Origin: Terrimonas sp.
Lineage (GTDB): Bacteria; Bacteroidota; Bacteroidia; Chitinophagales; Chitinophagaceae
DNA length: 48,675 nucleotides
Assembly (NCBI GenBank): GCA_016125075.1
Contig: WGMO01000016.1
Span: forward strand, 1 to 48,675
Direction of reading: 5' to 3'
Positions 34,321 through 42,216 of the stretch are shown one piece after another. Position numbers and translations under genes: made by a program. Positions within the stretch are counted from its first letter, which is position 1. Every line of letters begins with the position of its first letter. The notes under the pieces are model-generated. The model ran no database searches. It had not been told where the DNA came from and saw nothing but the letters and a program-made list of their open reading frames with translations.

Positions 34321-34902
34321 ATGAAAAAATATTTTTTCTTACTCCTGATGCTGACGGCAATGTTTGCTGGTACAAATGCCCAATCATTGAATGCCGTAGC
34401 AGGCCTTCTTTTTAAAAATATTAAAACCAAACTCACAGTTGCAGAAAAAAACCAGATTGCCAGCTCCCTGGGTTTTGTGCTTTCGGACGACAAAGATCTT
34501 CCTTTTGCCCAGGATGCTAACAGCAAGGAATATCCCTTCAGCGCATTCGTTTACCCCACTGATATGAATAAGGATGGCAAAGAAGAGATTTTTATTTCTT
34601 TCGGGAATACCTATACCTCCGGGCAGGATGGTCAAAACATTTCCCTTTTCATCAAAAACAGTGCGGGCAGGTACCAGGAACAGCTTGGATTTCCCGGTAC
34701 CGTACCGGATATGCTGTCAACGGGTTTTGCGGGATATCCGGACCTGCTGATTGGCGGGGCAGGCTTTGAGTATCCTGTTCTGAGATGGAATGGAAAAACC
34801 TACGCCAATTACAGGACGGTAAAAGATGCTGATTATGGAAAATTAAAAATGACCAATACCGCTGAAGTGAGTAAAAAATACCAGGCTGGCTTACCCAACT
34901 GA
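34321..34902 (+). CDS. Secreted protein of unknown function with an EF/FG-GAP-like calcium loop
   Basis: 193 residues with a clear signal peptide (MKKYFFLLLMLTAMFAGTNAQ). The mature part has DMNKDGKEEIFISFG, a DxNxDG loop like those in FG-GAP and dockerin-type calcium sites, then FPGTVPDMLSTGFAGYPDLLIGG and PVLRWNGKTY, a pattern seen in VCBS/FG-GAP-like single-blade proteins. It is probably periplasmic or secreted. No enzyme motif is visible. The gene starts 6 bp after the GNAT gene and 41 bp before the next small ORF. Confidence 0.65.
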   Translation: MKKYFFLLLMLTAMFAGTNAQSLNAVAGLLFKNIKTKLTVAEKNQIASSLGFVLSDDKDLPFAQDANSKEYPFSAFVYPTDMNKDGKEEIFISFGNTYTSGQDGQNISLFIKNSAGRYQEQLGFPGTVPDMLSTGFAGYPDLLIGGAGFEYPVLRWNGKTYANYRTVKDADYGKLKMTNTAEVSKKYQAGLPN

Positions 34903-34943
34903 GTGCTGAGGCTTCTTTTTTGTTTCCAATCAATACAATACCA

Positions 34944-35114
34944 ATGATCAAAAGAACTGCAGTTTTTATTTTCATCATTTTTACAGGGTTGCATGTTTTT
35001 GCAGGAGACCTGGATACGGGGGAAGACAACAGTTTCAGGATCTTAAGTATATTGGCATTGCTCGGGGCGGGGATACTGGCGATCTATAAACTTAAAAACA
35101 TGAATAAGAAATGA
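34944..35114 (+). CDS. Short secreted or membrane peptide
   Basis: 56 residues from the ATG at 34944 (MIKRTAVFIFIIFTGLHVFAG); a TTG at 34920 is in frame but less likely. The N-terminus is a signal peptide or membrane helix. A short acidic stretch (DLDTGEDNS) follows, then a second hydrophobic helix (ILSILALLGAGILAIY) and a basic end. This is the layout of a tiny two-helix or signal-plus-anchor protein. Its stop codon overlaps the next start in an ATGA, so the two are translationally coupled, which supports it being a real gene. Function unknown. Confidence 0.55.
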   Translation: MIKRTAVFIFIIFTGLHVFAGDLDTGEDNSFRILSILALLGAGILAIYKLKNMNKK

Positions 35115-35947
35115 AACATTTCGTGTTATGTCTTTGCCTGATCTCATCCTCCCTCAGTCAGTTTCTAAATGCCCAGGACATACTGATCAGGACGGAGCGG
35201 GACTTTGCTCAATACGCTGTTACGCACAGCACAAAAGAAGCATTCCTGGCATTCTGTGATAGCAATGGCATCGTCTTTAACAATGGTAACATAGAACAGG
35301 GAATTCCATACTGGACTAAAAAAGAACGGAATACTGCCGTACTCCGCTGGCGGCCTGATTACTCACAAATCTCAGCATCCGGCGATCTTGGTTTTAACAG
35401 CGGGCCCTGGACCTACCAGGCAGCAGGGGGCAACAGCCCTATTCTTGCCCGGGGCAGGTTTATTACCATCTGGCGTTTTTCGCCAACAGGCCAATGGAAA
35501 TTTATGCTGGATATAGGGGTCAATAATGCCGATCCTCTTTTCAAAGACAGCTCAGACGTGATGGTACTTCCTCCGCCCCGATCATTCAGGAAAGGTAATA
35601 TTAGAAATTTATTAAAGACCGAACAGGATTTTATTCAAAACACAAATCAGCCGGTCTCAAAACAAAAGGAACGGGCTGCCTGGTACCATGATAATGCTGC
35701 ATCATATTGCCTCCTGAATCGAAATAACAGGGCTCCGTCAAACCCAATTTTTTCATTGACCGCGGTAATTGAAGAGATGCCTGCAACGATCAATTATATG
35801 ATCAACGGTTCGGGCATTTCATCGGCGGGAGACCTGGGTTATGTGTACGGCACCACCCTTATTGACGGGAAAAAAGACAATTACCTTCGTATCTGGGTAA
35901 GGGAAAAAAACCGGTGGAGACTGGCCCTTGAAGTTTTACCCTTCTAA
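35111..35947 (+). CDS. Secreted protein with two NTF2/SnoaL-like domains
   Basis: 278 residues with a signal peptide (FVLCLCLISSSLSQFLNAQ). Two related halves each have an N-terminal helix with FAQYAVTHSTKEAFLAF or FIQNTNQPVSKQKERAAW and a strand core ISASGDLGFNSGPWTY or ISSAGDLGYVYGTTLI. Each half ends with a Trp-rich strand pair (FITIWRFSPTGQWKFMLDIG and YLRIWVREKNRWRLALEVLPF). These match the DUF4440/SnoaL NTF2-like pattern, a small alpha+beta cone that binds small molecules. No catalytic set can be assigned. It overlaps the upstream small ORF by 4 bp and ends 12 bp from the convergent pgl. Confidence 0.72.
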   Translation: MKHFVLCLCLISSSLSQFLNAQDILIRTERDFAQYAVTHSTKEAFLAFCDSNGIVFNNGNIEQGIPYWTKKERNTAVLRWRPDYSQISASGDLGFNSGPWTYQAAGGNSPILARGRFITIWRFSPTGQWKFMLDIGVNNADPLFKDSSDVMVLPPPRSFRKGNIRNLLKTEQDFIQNTNQPVSKQKERAAWYHDNAASYCLLNRNNRAPSNPIFSLTAVIEEMPATINYMINGSGISSAGDLGYVYGTTLIDGKKDNYLRIWVREKNRWRLALEVLPF

Positions 35948-35959
35948 TATACCGACTGT

Positions 35960-36688
35960 TTAATCTTTTGTGAGCAAACCAGCAGCTGCATCATCTACAA
36001 ACCATATTAACTCCCCGTTTTCCGGATGGATTTGCTGGGAAGGATAGGTATCAGGATCGTAGGCTCCCTCCAGCACCTGTTGCAGGGCTTTCGCTTTTCC
36101 GGCACCGGTGACGAGGAAGATTATTTTTGCAGCGAGGTTGGCAACCGGTGCCGTAATGGTGATCCTGTACATATCCTGTTCTTCCAGGAAAAAACTAAGG
36201 GCCCATCTTTCCGATTCCTGCACCACTTCGTACCCGGGAAATAGGGATAAGGTATGCCCATCGTCACCCATCCCCAAAATGACAAGGTCAAAGGAATGGC
36301 TTTCTTTGTCAAAATAAGCATGTAATAATTCCTCATAGGAAGCGGCGGCTGCATCGGGCGAAATATCCGTGCGCATGATATGGATATGATCCCTGTTCAC
36401 CGGTACCTGATCCAACAAAGTGTCAAAAGCCATCCTGGCATTGTTACGTTCGTCATCAAAAGGAACAGCCCGCTCATCACCCCAGAAAAAATGTATTTTA
36501 CCCCAATCGATCTTATCCTTCAGGGGTACCGCTGCCAGTTGCTGGTGCAGTTTTTTGGGGGTACTACCCCCTGAAAGTGCAATCGTAAAACGATCCTGGC
36601 TTTTTAAGGTTTCAGAAATGTATTCAGCAATCCACAGAGCGGCAGCACTACTCAGCTCATCTGCATCTTTGTAAATATTTAATGACAT
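35960..36688 (-). CDS. pgl: 6-phosphogluconolactonase
   Basis: 242 residues, DevB/NagB-like fold. It has IALSGGSTPKKLHQQL, HFFWGDERAVPFDDERNNARM and GMGDDGHTLSLFPG, the phosphate-binding and active-site loops of 6-phosphogluconolactonases. It hydrolyses 6-phosphoglucono-1,5-lactone to 6-phosphogluconate, the second step of the oxidative pentose phosphate pathway, in the cytoplasm. It is the last gene of the gnd-zwf-pgl operon, 5 bp after zwf. Confidence 0.95.
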   Translation of the reverse strand: MSLNIYKDADELSSAAALWIAEYISETLKSQDRFTIALSGGSTPKKLHQQLAAVPLKDKIDWGKIHFFWGDERAVPFDDERNNARMAFDTLLDQVPVNRDHIHIMRTDISPDAAAASYEELLHAYFDKESHSFDLVILGMGDDGHTLSLFPGYEVVQESERWALSFFLEEQDMYRITITAPVANLAAKIIFLVTGAGKAKALQQVLEGAYDPDTYPSQQIHPENGELIWFVDDAAAGLLTKD

Positions 36689-36693
36689 ATTCC

Positions 36694-38208
36694 CTATTTA
36701 TCATTTTTAGTGGGTAGTGAAACCCAGTTATGGCCATCCCTGGCAATCAGGGCTTCTGCATCCTCCGGCCCCCAACTGTCGGGTGAATAGTTTGGAAAAT
36801 CAACCGGCGGCCGGTTCTCCCAGGCTTCAAGAATGGGCATCACGAGTTTCCAGGCTGCTTCCACCTGGTCGGCCCGCATGAATAAAGTGGCATTCCCTTC
36901 CATCACATCCAGCAATAAAGTTTCATACGCTTCGGGCTCATCGGTTTCATAAGCATCCTTATAACTGAAAATCATGTCGACCGGGCTTAATGACAATGAT
37001 TGCCCGGGATGTTTGGCCTGGAACCGCAACCGTATATCCATTTCTGGTGCAATGCTGATCGTAAGCCGGTTGGGCCGCCAGGTCTCTGCCGCTTCGGGCG
37101 GAAAAGAATAATGCGGGGCCGGTCTGAACTGGATGGTAATGATGGTGGTTTTTTGGTTCATCCTTTTACCGGTCCTCACATAAAACGGCACTCCCTGCCA
37201 TCGCCAGTTGTCAATATGGAATTTTACGGCAGCAAAAGTATCGGTACCAGATTCCGGATCCACCCCTTTTTCCTGGCGGTACCCGGCAATTTTTTCACCT
37301 TTCATCCAGCCTTCACCATATTGGCCTCTAACGGCAAATTCATGGGCCTGTTCTGTCCTTATTTTCCGGATCGCATTTAATACATCCACCTTTTTGTTCC
37401 TGATTTCATTGGCATTAAAGGAAACCGGCGCTTCCATGGCAACCATGCACAATAACTGTAGCATATGGTTCTGGACCATATCGCGTAAAGCACCGGATTG
37501 TTCATAGTATCCACCCCTTCCCTCTACCCCAACCGTTTCAGCTGCGGTGATCTGCACATGGTCAATATAGTTCCGGTTCCAGATCGGTTCAAAAAGCGCA
37601 TTCGCAAAACGCAGGGCCAGGATATTCTGTACGGTTTCTTTACCGAGATAATGATCAATACGGTAGATCTGCTCTTCGTCAAACATGGAAGAAAGCAGCA
37701 GGTTCAGCCGGTGGGCACTCTCCAGGTCATGGCCAAAGGGCTTCTCCACAACGATCCTGGTACACTTTGTATCTGAACAGATATTCAGGGGACCGAGTTT
37801 GCTGGCGATATCTGGTACCAGTTGTGGAGCGACAGCCATATAGAAGATAACATTGGGATGTTCCCCGAACTCTTTTTCCTTTTCGGCTACAATTGCCGCG
37901 ATCTTCTGGTACTCGGATTCATTTTCAGCATCCATCCTCAGGTAGGTGACATGCCGGGAAAATTCCTTCCACTGTCCGTTCTGTTCACCCTTCCTCCTGC
38001 TGAATTGCTGTATCCCTTCCAGCAGGTGTTGCCGGTAGGCATCATTTTCATAGTCTGTTCTGCCAATCCCGACGATGCCAAACTTTTCCGGCATCCACTG
38101 ATCAATGAAAAGGTTATATAATGCGGGTGAAAGTTTCCGGTAATTCAAGTCGCCGCTTCCGCCAAAAATAAATAAGAGGGAGGCCGGTGGCCTTTTATGT
38201 TGTTCCAT
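36694..38208 (-). CDS. zwf: Glucose-6-phosphate 1-dehydrogenase
   Basis: 504 residues, the usual length. The Rossmann start FGGSGDLNYRKLSPALYNL keeps the Arg-Lys that contacts the NADP 2'-phosphate. RIDHYLGKETVQNIL holds the catalytic His. It oxidises glucose 6-phosphate to the lactone and produces NADPH. It is the middle gene of the operon, 9 bp after gnd and 5 bp before pgl, so three consecutive pathway steps are cotranscribed, although in the order third, first, second. Confidence 0.96.
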   Translation of the reverse strand: MEQHKRPPASLLFIFGGSGDLNYRKLSPALYNLFIDQWMPEKFGIVGIGRTDYENDAYRQHLLEGIQQFSRRKGEQNGQWKEFSRHVTYLRMDAENESEYQKIAAIVAEKEKEFGEHPNVIFYMAVAPQLVPDIASKLGPLNICSDTKCTRIVVEKPFGHDLESAHRLNLLLSSMFDEEQIYRIDHYLGKETVQNILALRFANALFEPIWNRNYIDHVQITAAETVGVEGRGGYYEQSGALRDMVQNHMLQLLCMVAMEAPVSFNANEIRNKKVDVLNAIRKIRTEQAHEFAVRGQYGEGWMKGEKIAGYRQEKGVDPESGTDTFAAVKFHIDNWRWQGVPFYVRTGKRMNQKTTIITIQFRPAPHYSFPPEAAETWRPNRLTISIAPEMDIRLRFQAKHPGQSLSLSPVDMIFSYKDAYETDEPEAYETLLLDVMEGNATLFMRADQVEAAWKLVMPILEAWENRPPVDFPNYSPDSWGPEDAEALIARDGHNWVSLPTKNDK

Positions 38209-38217
38209 TATTTTTAT

Positions 38218-39636
38218 CTATTGATTAAATTGTTCCCAGTTGGTATGGTATTTCCCTTCCCGATCTGTCCTTTCATAGGTATGGGCCCCGAAATAATCCC
38301 TTTGTGCCTGAATAAGGTTGACCGGCATCCATTCGCTCGTATAAGCATCAAAATAAGCGAGTGAACTGCAGAGGGCACCCGAAACGATCTTATGCTGAGT
38401 GGCTGATTTGATCAAATTCCTGCAATGCTTTTCCTTTTTCCGGATCAGTCTCGCCACTGTTTTATCCAGGAGAATATTGGGCAGGGCCTTATTTTTCCGG
38501 TAAGCCTTATAGAAAGTTTCCAATAAAGAAGACCGGATGATACAACCACCCCTCCATATTTTCACCACCTCCTTCATCGGGATTTCCATTTTCCATTCCA
38601 GGGAAGCCTGGTGCAACATGGCCAGGCCCTGGGCATAACAGACAATAATCGAAAAATACAGCGCGTCATGTGCCTGCCGCACTAACTGTTCCCTGCTGAG
38701 TCTTACAGGCTTTCGCTGATTGACATACAAATCTGCAGCTGCAACCCTCTCTTCCTTATAAGCGGAAAGAATACGCATGGCCACGGCCATATCGATCACC
38801 GGAACAGCTACCGGTAATTCCATCGCATCCTGTGAGGTCCATTTTCCGGTACCTTTTGATCCTGCCCTGTCCATTATCATATCGATCAGCCGGTTTTCAG
38901 TTTTGTCATCTTTTTGCAGAAAAATATCTGCTGTAATTTCCACCAGGAAAGACTGTAGCTCACCTTCGTTCCATTGTTTGAAAACCTGGTGGAGTTCATC
39001 ATTGTCCAGTCCCCCACCGCGGTGTAAGAAATCATAGATTTCGCTAATAAGCTGCATAATGGCATATTCGATACCGTTGTGAACCATTTTTACATAATGG
39101 CCTGCCGCGCCATTACCCATATACGCCACACAGGGCTCACCGTTCACTTTTGCTGCTACAGCCTCCAGCATGGGCCTAACCAGTTTATATGCTTTTGCAT
39201 CTCCACCCGGCATGATGCTTGGGCCCTTCCTGGCACCCTCTTCCCCGCCCGAAACACCCATCCCCATGAAATGAATGCCCTTCTGTTCAAGATACTGGAC
39301 CCGTCGAAGGGTATCGGTAAAATGAGAATTACCCCCGTCAATTACCACATCACCCCTGTCCAGCAAGGGCAGCAGGCTTTCGATTACCTCATCTACCGGT
39401 TTGCCGGCTGGCACCAGCATCATGATCTTTCGGGGTGATTCCAGCAAATCCAGCATCGTCTCAAGACTGTCAACACCTTTTACAACGGTTCCTTTTGTAG
39501 CAGCCTTTTCCAGTGAAGCCGCTTTATCACTGTCCTTGTCAAAGCCTATCACTTTAAAACCATTATCTGCCATATTCAGCAGGAAATTCCTTCCCATCAC
39601 ACCCAATCCGATCATTCCGAAATTATACGTTTCCAT
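38218..39636 (-). CDS. gnd: 6-phosphogluconate dehydrogenase, decarboxylating
   Basis: 472 residues. It has the dinucleotide site GLGVMGRNFLLNMADNG, the substrate loop DGGNSHFTDT, the signature GVSGGEEGARKGPSIMPGG, and the catalytic Lys region YVKMVHNGIEYAIMQLI. It converts 6-phosphogluconate to ribulose 5-phosphate and CO2 with NAD(P)+. After beta strand 2, residues 32-35 read F-D-K-D where E. coli Gnd has F-N-R-S, the 2'-phosphate contacts. The acidic change may shift preference towards NAD+. First gene of the operon. Confidence 0.95.
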   Translation of the reverse strand: METYNFGMIGLGVMGRNFLLNMADNGFKVIGFDKDSDKAASLEKAATKGTVVKGVDSLETMLDLLESPRKIMMLVPAGKPVDEVIESLLPLLDRGDVVIDGGNSHFTDTLRRVQYLEQKGIHFMGMGVSGGEEGARKGPSIMPGGDAKAYKLVRPMLEAVAAKVNGEPCVAYMGNGAAGHYVKMVHNGIEYAIMQLISEIYDFLHRGGGLDNDELHQVFKQWNEGELQSFLVEITADIFLQKDDKTENRLIDMIMDRAGSKGTGKWTSQDAMELPVAVPVIDMAVAMRILSAYKEERVAAADLYVNQRKPVRLSREQLVRQAHDALYFSIIVCYAQGLAMLHQASLEWKMEIPMKEVVKIWRGGCIIRSSLLETFYKAYRKNKALPNILLDKTVARLIRKKEKHCRNLIKSATQHKIVSGALCSSLAYFDAYTSEWMPVNLIQAQRDYFGAHTYERTDREGKYHTNWEQFNQ

Positions 39637-39750
39637 ATCCAGGTTGGTATTAAATGAGTGGTAAAATTAAGTATAAAGAATTGTTTGTAAACGAGGAACC
39701 ATAAGCCGCAGCAGTTATCCGGCACCATCTGGTCGATGGACACTAAAAAA

Positions 39751-39826
39751 TGGAGCCAACTATCGGACTTGAACCGACGACCTGCACATTACGAGGGTGC
39801 TGCTCTACCAGCTGAGCTAAGTTGGC
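39751..39826 (-). tRNA. tRNA-Thr (anticodon CGT)
   Basis: 76 nt with an encoded 3' CCA. The acceptor stem is perfect (39826-39820 with 39760-39754), the D arm has GCTC/GAGC, the T arm has GTCGG TTCAAGT CCGAT, and the anticodon loop is CTCGTAA, anticodon CGT reading ACG. The anticodon stem has four good pairs and one C-U mismatch at 31-39. It is a lone tRNA between gnd and the GH5 gene. Confidence 0.95.
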
Positions 39827-39836
39827 TGATGGAACC

Positions 39837-39844
39837 CAAAATTA
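39837..39844 (-). promoter_or_regulatory. -7 promoter element of tRNA-Thr
   Basis: On the minus strand TAATTTTG is a perfect TAnnTTTG, 10 bp upstream of the tRNA 5' end. No TTG is visible at the -33 distance, where the sequence is T-rich on the plus strand. Confidence 0.6.
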
Positions 39845-39870
39845 AAAAAGAGTTTTCATTTCTTTTTTTT

Positions 39871-39967
39871 TATCCATCTATATCCATTATTTATCTATAA
39901 AAAAGGTTTTTGTAATTTATAATGGATATTTACTGTACAATTCTTTTTCTCAACGCTTAATGGATAT
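39871..39967 (+). promoter_or_regulatory. Inverted and direct repeats of TAATGGATAT upstream of the GH5 gene
   Basis: ATATCCATTAT (39880-39890) and ATAATGGATAT (39919-39929) are perfect inverted copies. TATCCAT also occurs at 39871 and TAATGGATAT again at 39958-39967, ending 2 bp before the GH5 ATG. Four copies of one motif within 97 bp suggest a regulator-binding region. The whole 333-bp gap from gnd (39637-39969) holds otherwise only the tRNA and its -7 element. Confidence 0.5.
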
Positions 39968-39969
39968 AT

Positions 39970-40935
39970 ATGAAGATTTATGGCCGCATCATTTTTTTTG
40001 TTTTATGGATGAGTATGGGTATCACCATTTTTTCCCAACCTGTTCATGAACATGGTAAATTAAAAGTGGATGGGACCCGGCTAAAGGACGCTTCGGGAAA
40101 CGATCTAGTGCTCAGGGGAATGAGTTTCGGTTGGCATTGTTTCTGGCCAAGGTTTTATAATTCCGGAACCGTTCAATGGTTGTATACAGACTGGGGTTGC
40201 AATATTGTCAGGGCTGCGATGGGTGTTGAGCCCAGGGAAGGATATCTCGAGAAACCGGAATGGTCGAAAGAAAAGGTCAGGTTTGTTGTCGACGCCGCCA
40301 TCAGGCAGGGCATCTATGTTATCATCGACTGGCACAGCCATAATATCCAACTGCAGGAAGCCAAAAAATTCTTTGCTGAGATGTCGGCTGCCTATAAGGA
40401 CTATCCCAATATCATTTATGAAATCTTCAACGAACCCGACCAGGAATCCTGGAAAGATGTAAAAGCTTATTCCATAGAAATCATTAAAACCATCCGGGAG
40501 CATGATCCGGATAATATCATCCTGGTGGGCTCTCCGCATTGGGACCAGGACCTCCAGATCGTAGCAGATGACCCGATAAAAGGATTCAGCAATATCATGT
40601 ATACCCTTCATTTCTATGCCGCCACCCATCACCAGGGGTTAAGGGACAGAGGGGATTACGCCTTGAAGAAAAATATTCCCCTGTTTATTTCCGAATCAGC
40701 CGGCATGGAAGCAACGGGCGATGGACCGATCAATGATGAAGAATGGATGAAATGGATCAACTGGGCGGAAAAAAACAAGATCAGCTGGATCACCTGGTCC
40801 GTTTCGGATAAAGATGAAACCTGTTCCGTTCTGCAAACGACGGCTTCGGAAAATGGCAACTGGACGGAAAAAGATTTAAAAGAATCGGGCCGTAAAACCC
40901 GTGAGCTGATCCGGAAGTATAACGGCAAACAATAG
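39970..40935 (+). CDS. Glycoside hydrolase family 5 (endoglucanase-like)
   Basis: 321 residues with a signal peptide (FFVLWMSMGITIFS). A single TIM-barrel domain starts with GKLKVDGTRLKDASGNDLVLRGMSFGWH. The acid/base Glu155 is in YEIFNEPDQ, the nucleophile Glu242 in LFISESAG, and IIDWHSHN, MYTLHFYA and SWITWSVSDK are the other subfamily 2 signatures. It cleaves internal beta-1,4-glucan bonds, probably outside the cytoplasm. There is no carbohydrate-binding module and no T9SS sorting domain. The stop lies 8 bp from the convergent PHP gene. Confidence 0.93.
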   Translation: MKIYGRIIFFVLWMSMGITIFSQPVHEHGKLKVDGTRLKDASGNDLVLRGMSFGWHCFWPRFYNSGTVQWLYTDWGCNIVRAAMGVEPREGYLEKPEWSKEKVRFVVDAAIRQGIYVIIDWHSHNIQLQEAKKFFAEMSAAYKDYPNIIYEIFNEPDQESWKDVKAYSIEIIKTIREHDPDNIILVGSPHWDQDLQIVADDPIKGFSNIMYTLHFYAATHHQGLRDRGDYALKKNIPLFISESAGMEATGDGPINDEEWMKWINWAEKNKISWITWSVSDKDETCSVLQTTASENGNWTEKDLKESGRKTRELIRKYNGKQ

Positions 40936-40943
40936 AACGGCAT

Positions 40944-42059
40944 TTATTCGGTAAGCAGTTCCCAACTCACAACGGGATGTTTGGCCGGCGCTTCAACGGC
41001 ATTGAGTACTTCAAAAGGTAATTGAAAGGAGGATAAACGGTCTTTTGTCTTGATCTCAAGTATATTGACCCCGGGAACAACCGTTATAATATCCTGAGAA
41101 TTATGAAATGTAAACGATCCCCTGTTCATTAATATGAATTCTGCATTTGTTTTATTTTCCACCACGACTGATAACACGTTTGTATTTCCGATATAATTCG
41201 CGGATTTAATGATAAGTGATTCCCTGATCACCGGGACCAGGAATTCCTTCCTGCCAATCAGGGTATTCTTAAAAAAAACAACGGTACGCCTGTTCATCAA
41301 ACCTTCTTTGATTCCCTTCTCCGTTTTTTCTTTGGCAAATACGAGTGTTACAGGCCGGTGCCCCCCCTTGGGTACAGAAAATTCCCAGTCAATAAGGCCA
41401 TGGATATCGCTGGTACCCATGATAGTAAGGTTATTATCCAGGGCAATCTGTAAAGCCTCATCGGAGTAAGTATGCTCGTTGACCACCTCAATACCATCCA
41501 AAAGTTGTTCCCGGATCAGGAATTGATGCATATCCGTCAAAGTAGCCATCCCATCCTTCCTTTGGCTCATCCAGTTGGGATGGTTCCAGAAAACAAAGGC
41601 CCCCTGTTTTTGGGCTTCCCGGAATACTGCAATGGAATCATCCACCAGTAATTTATTAGCATCCTGGATAAATACCGCATTACAATGTCCGGGAGGCATT
41701 TTTCGCGTGATCTCCGATCCCCGGATGATGATCAGGTCATGATCTTTGGCCTCTTTTAGCGCAATTTCGTAGGACCGGTTCCTGTCAGGATGGGGGATAT
41801 CCGCTTTATGGGGCTGGTACTCCAGGTGCTCGGTCAGGGAAATGGCATCCAGTCCGTCCATCAGGGCTTCCATCACCCGGATATCGGGCCATACCTTTCC
41901 ATCCGAAAAAACAGTATGCTCATGCAGATCACATTTCAGGGTATAAAACCCGGGGATATCGGGAAACCGGATGCTCCTTTCCAGCGCATGGCTATGGCTG
42001 GCTTGTGAAAAACCCTGTAAGAAAATGAAAAAAGATAAAACGGTGACGGCTGTTTTCAT
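40944..42059 (-). CDS. Secreted PHP-domain metal phosphoesterase (Sb-PDE-like)
   Basis: 371 residues from the ATG at 42059 (MKTAVTVLSFFIFLQGFSQA, a signal peptide); an in-frame Met at 42077 would add six residues. The PHP metal motifs are all visible: DLHEHT, SLTEHLEY, RGSEIT, FWNHPNW and GTSDIHG. The size, secretion signal and C-terminal beta domain (about 270-371) resemble the Sphingobium phosphodiesterase (Sb-PDE) group. Phosphodiesterase activity on a small organic phosphodiester or a nucleotide is likely but not specific. It lies tail to tail with the GH5 gene. Confidence 0.82.
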   Translation of the reverse strand: MKTAVTVLSFFIFLQGFSQASHSHALERSIRFPDIPGFYTLKCDLHEHTVFSDGKVWPDIRVMEALMDGLDAISLTEHLEYQPHKADIPHPDRNRSYEIALKEAKDHDLIIIRGSEITRKMPPGHCNAVFIQDANKLLVDDSIAVFREAQKQGAFVFWNHPNWMSQRKDGMATLTDMHQFLIREQLLDGIEVVNEHTYSDEALQIALDNNLTIMGTSDIHGLIDWEFSVPKGGHRPVTLVFAKEKTEKGIKEGLMNRRTVVFFKNTLIGRKEFLVPVIRESLIIKSANYIGNTNVLSVVVENKTNAEFILMNRGSFTFHNSQDIITVVPGVNILEIKTKDRLSSFQLPFEVLNAVEAPAKHPVVSWELLTE

Positions 42060-42216
42060 ATCCAATGTTTCCTGCAATTTATCAAATCCCGGGTATAACA
42101 GCGATTAATAAACTGTAAACAAAAATTTCGCTCCCGGCCTATAAAAAGGAATTTCAGGTCACTGGGATTTATCTTCCTTTATTCACTTAATTTTAGTCTG
42201 GAAATTTACCTCTCCC

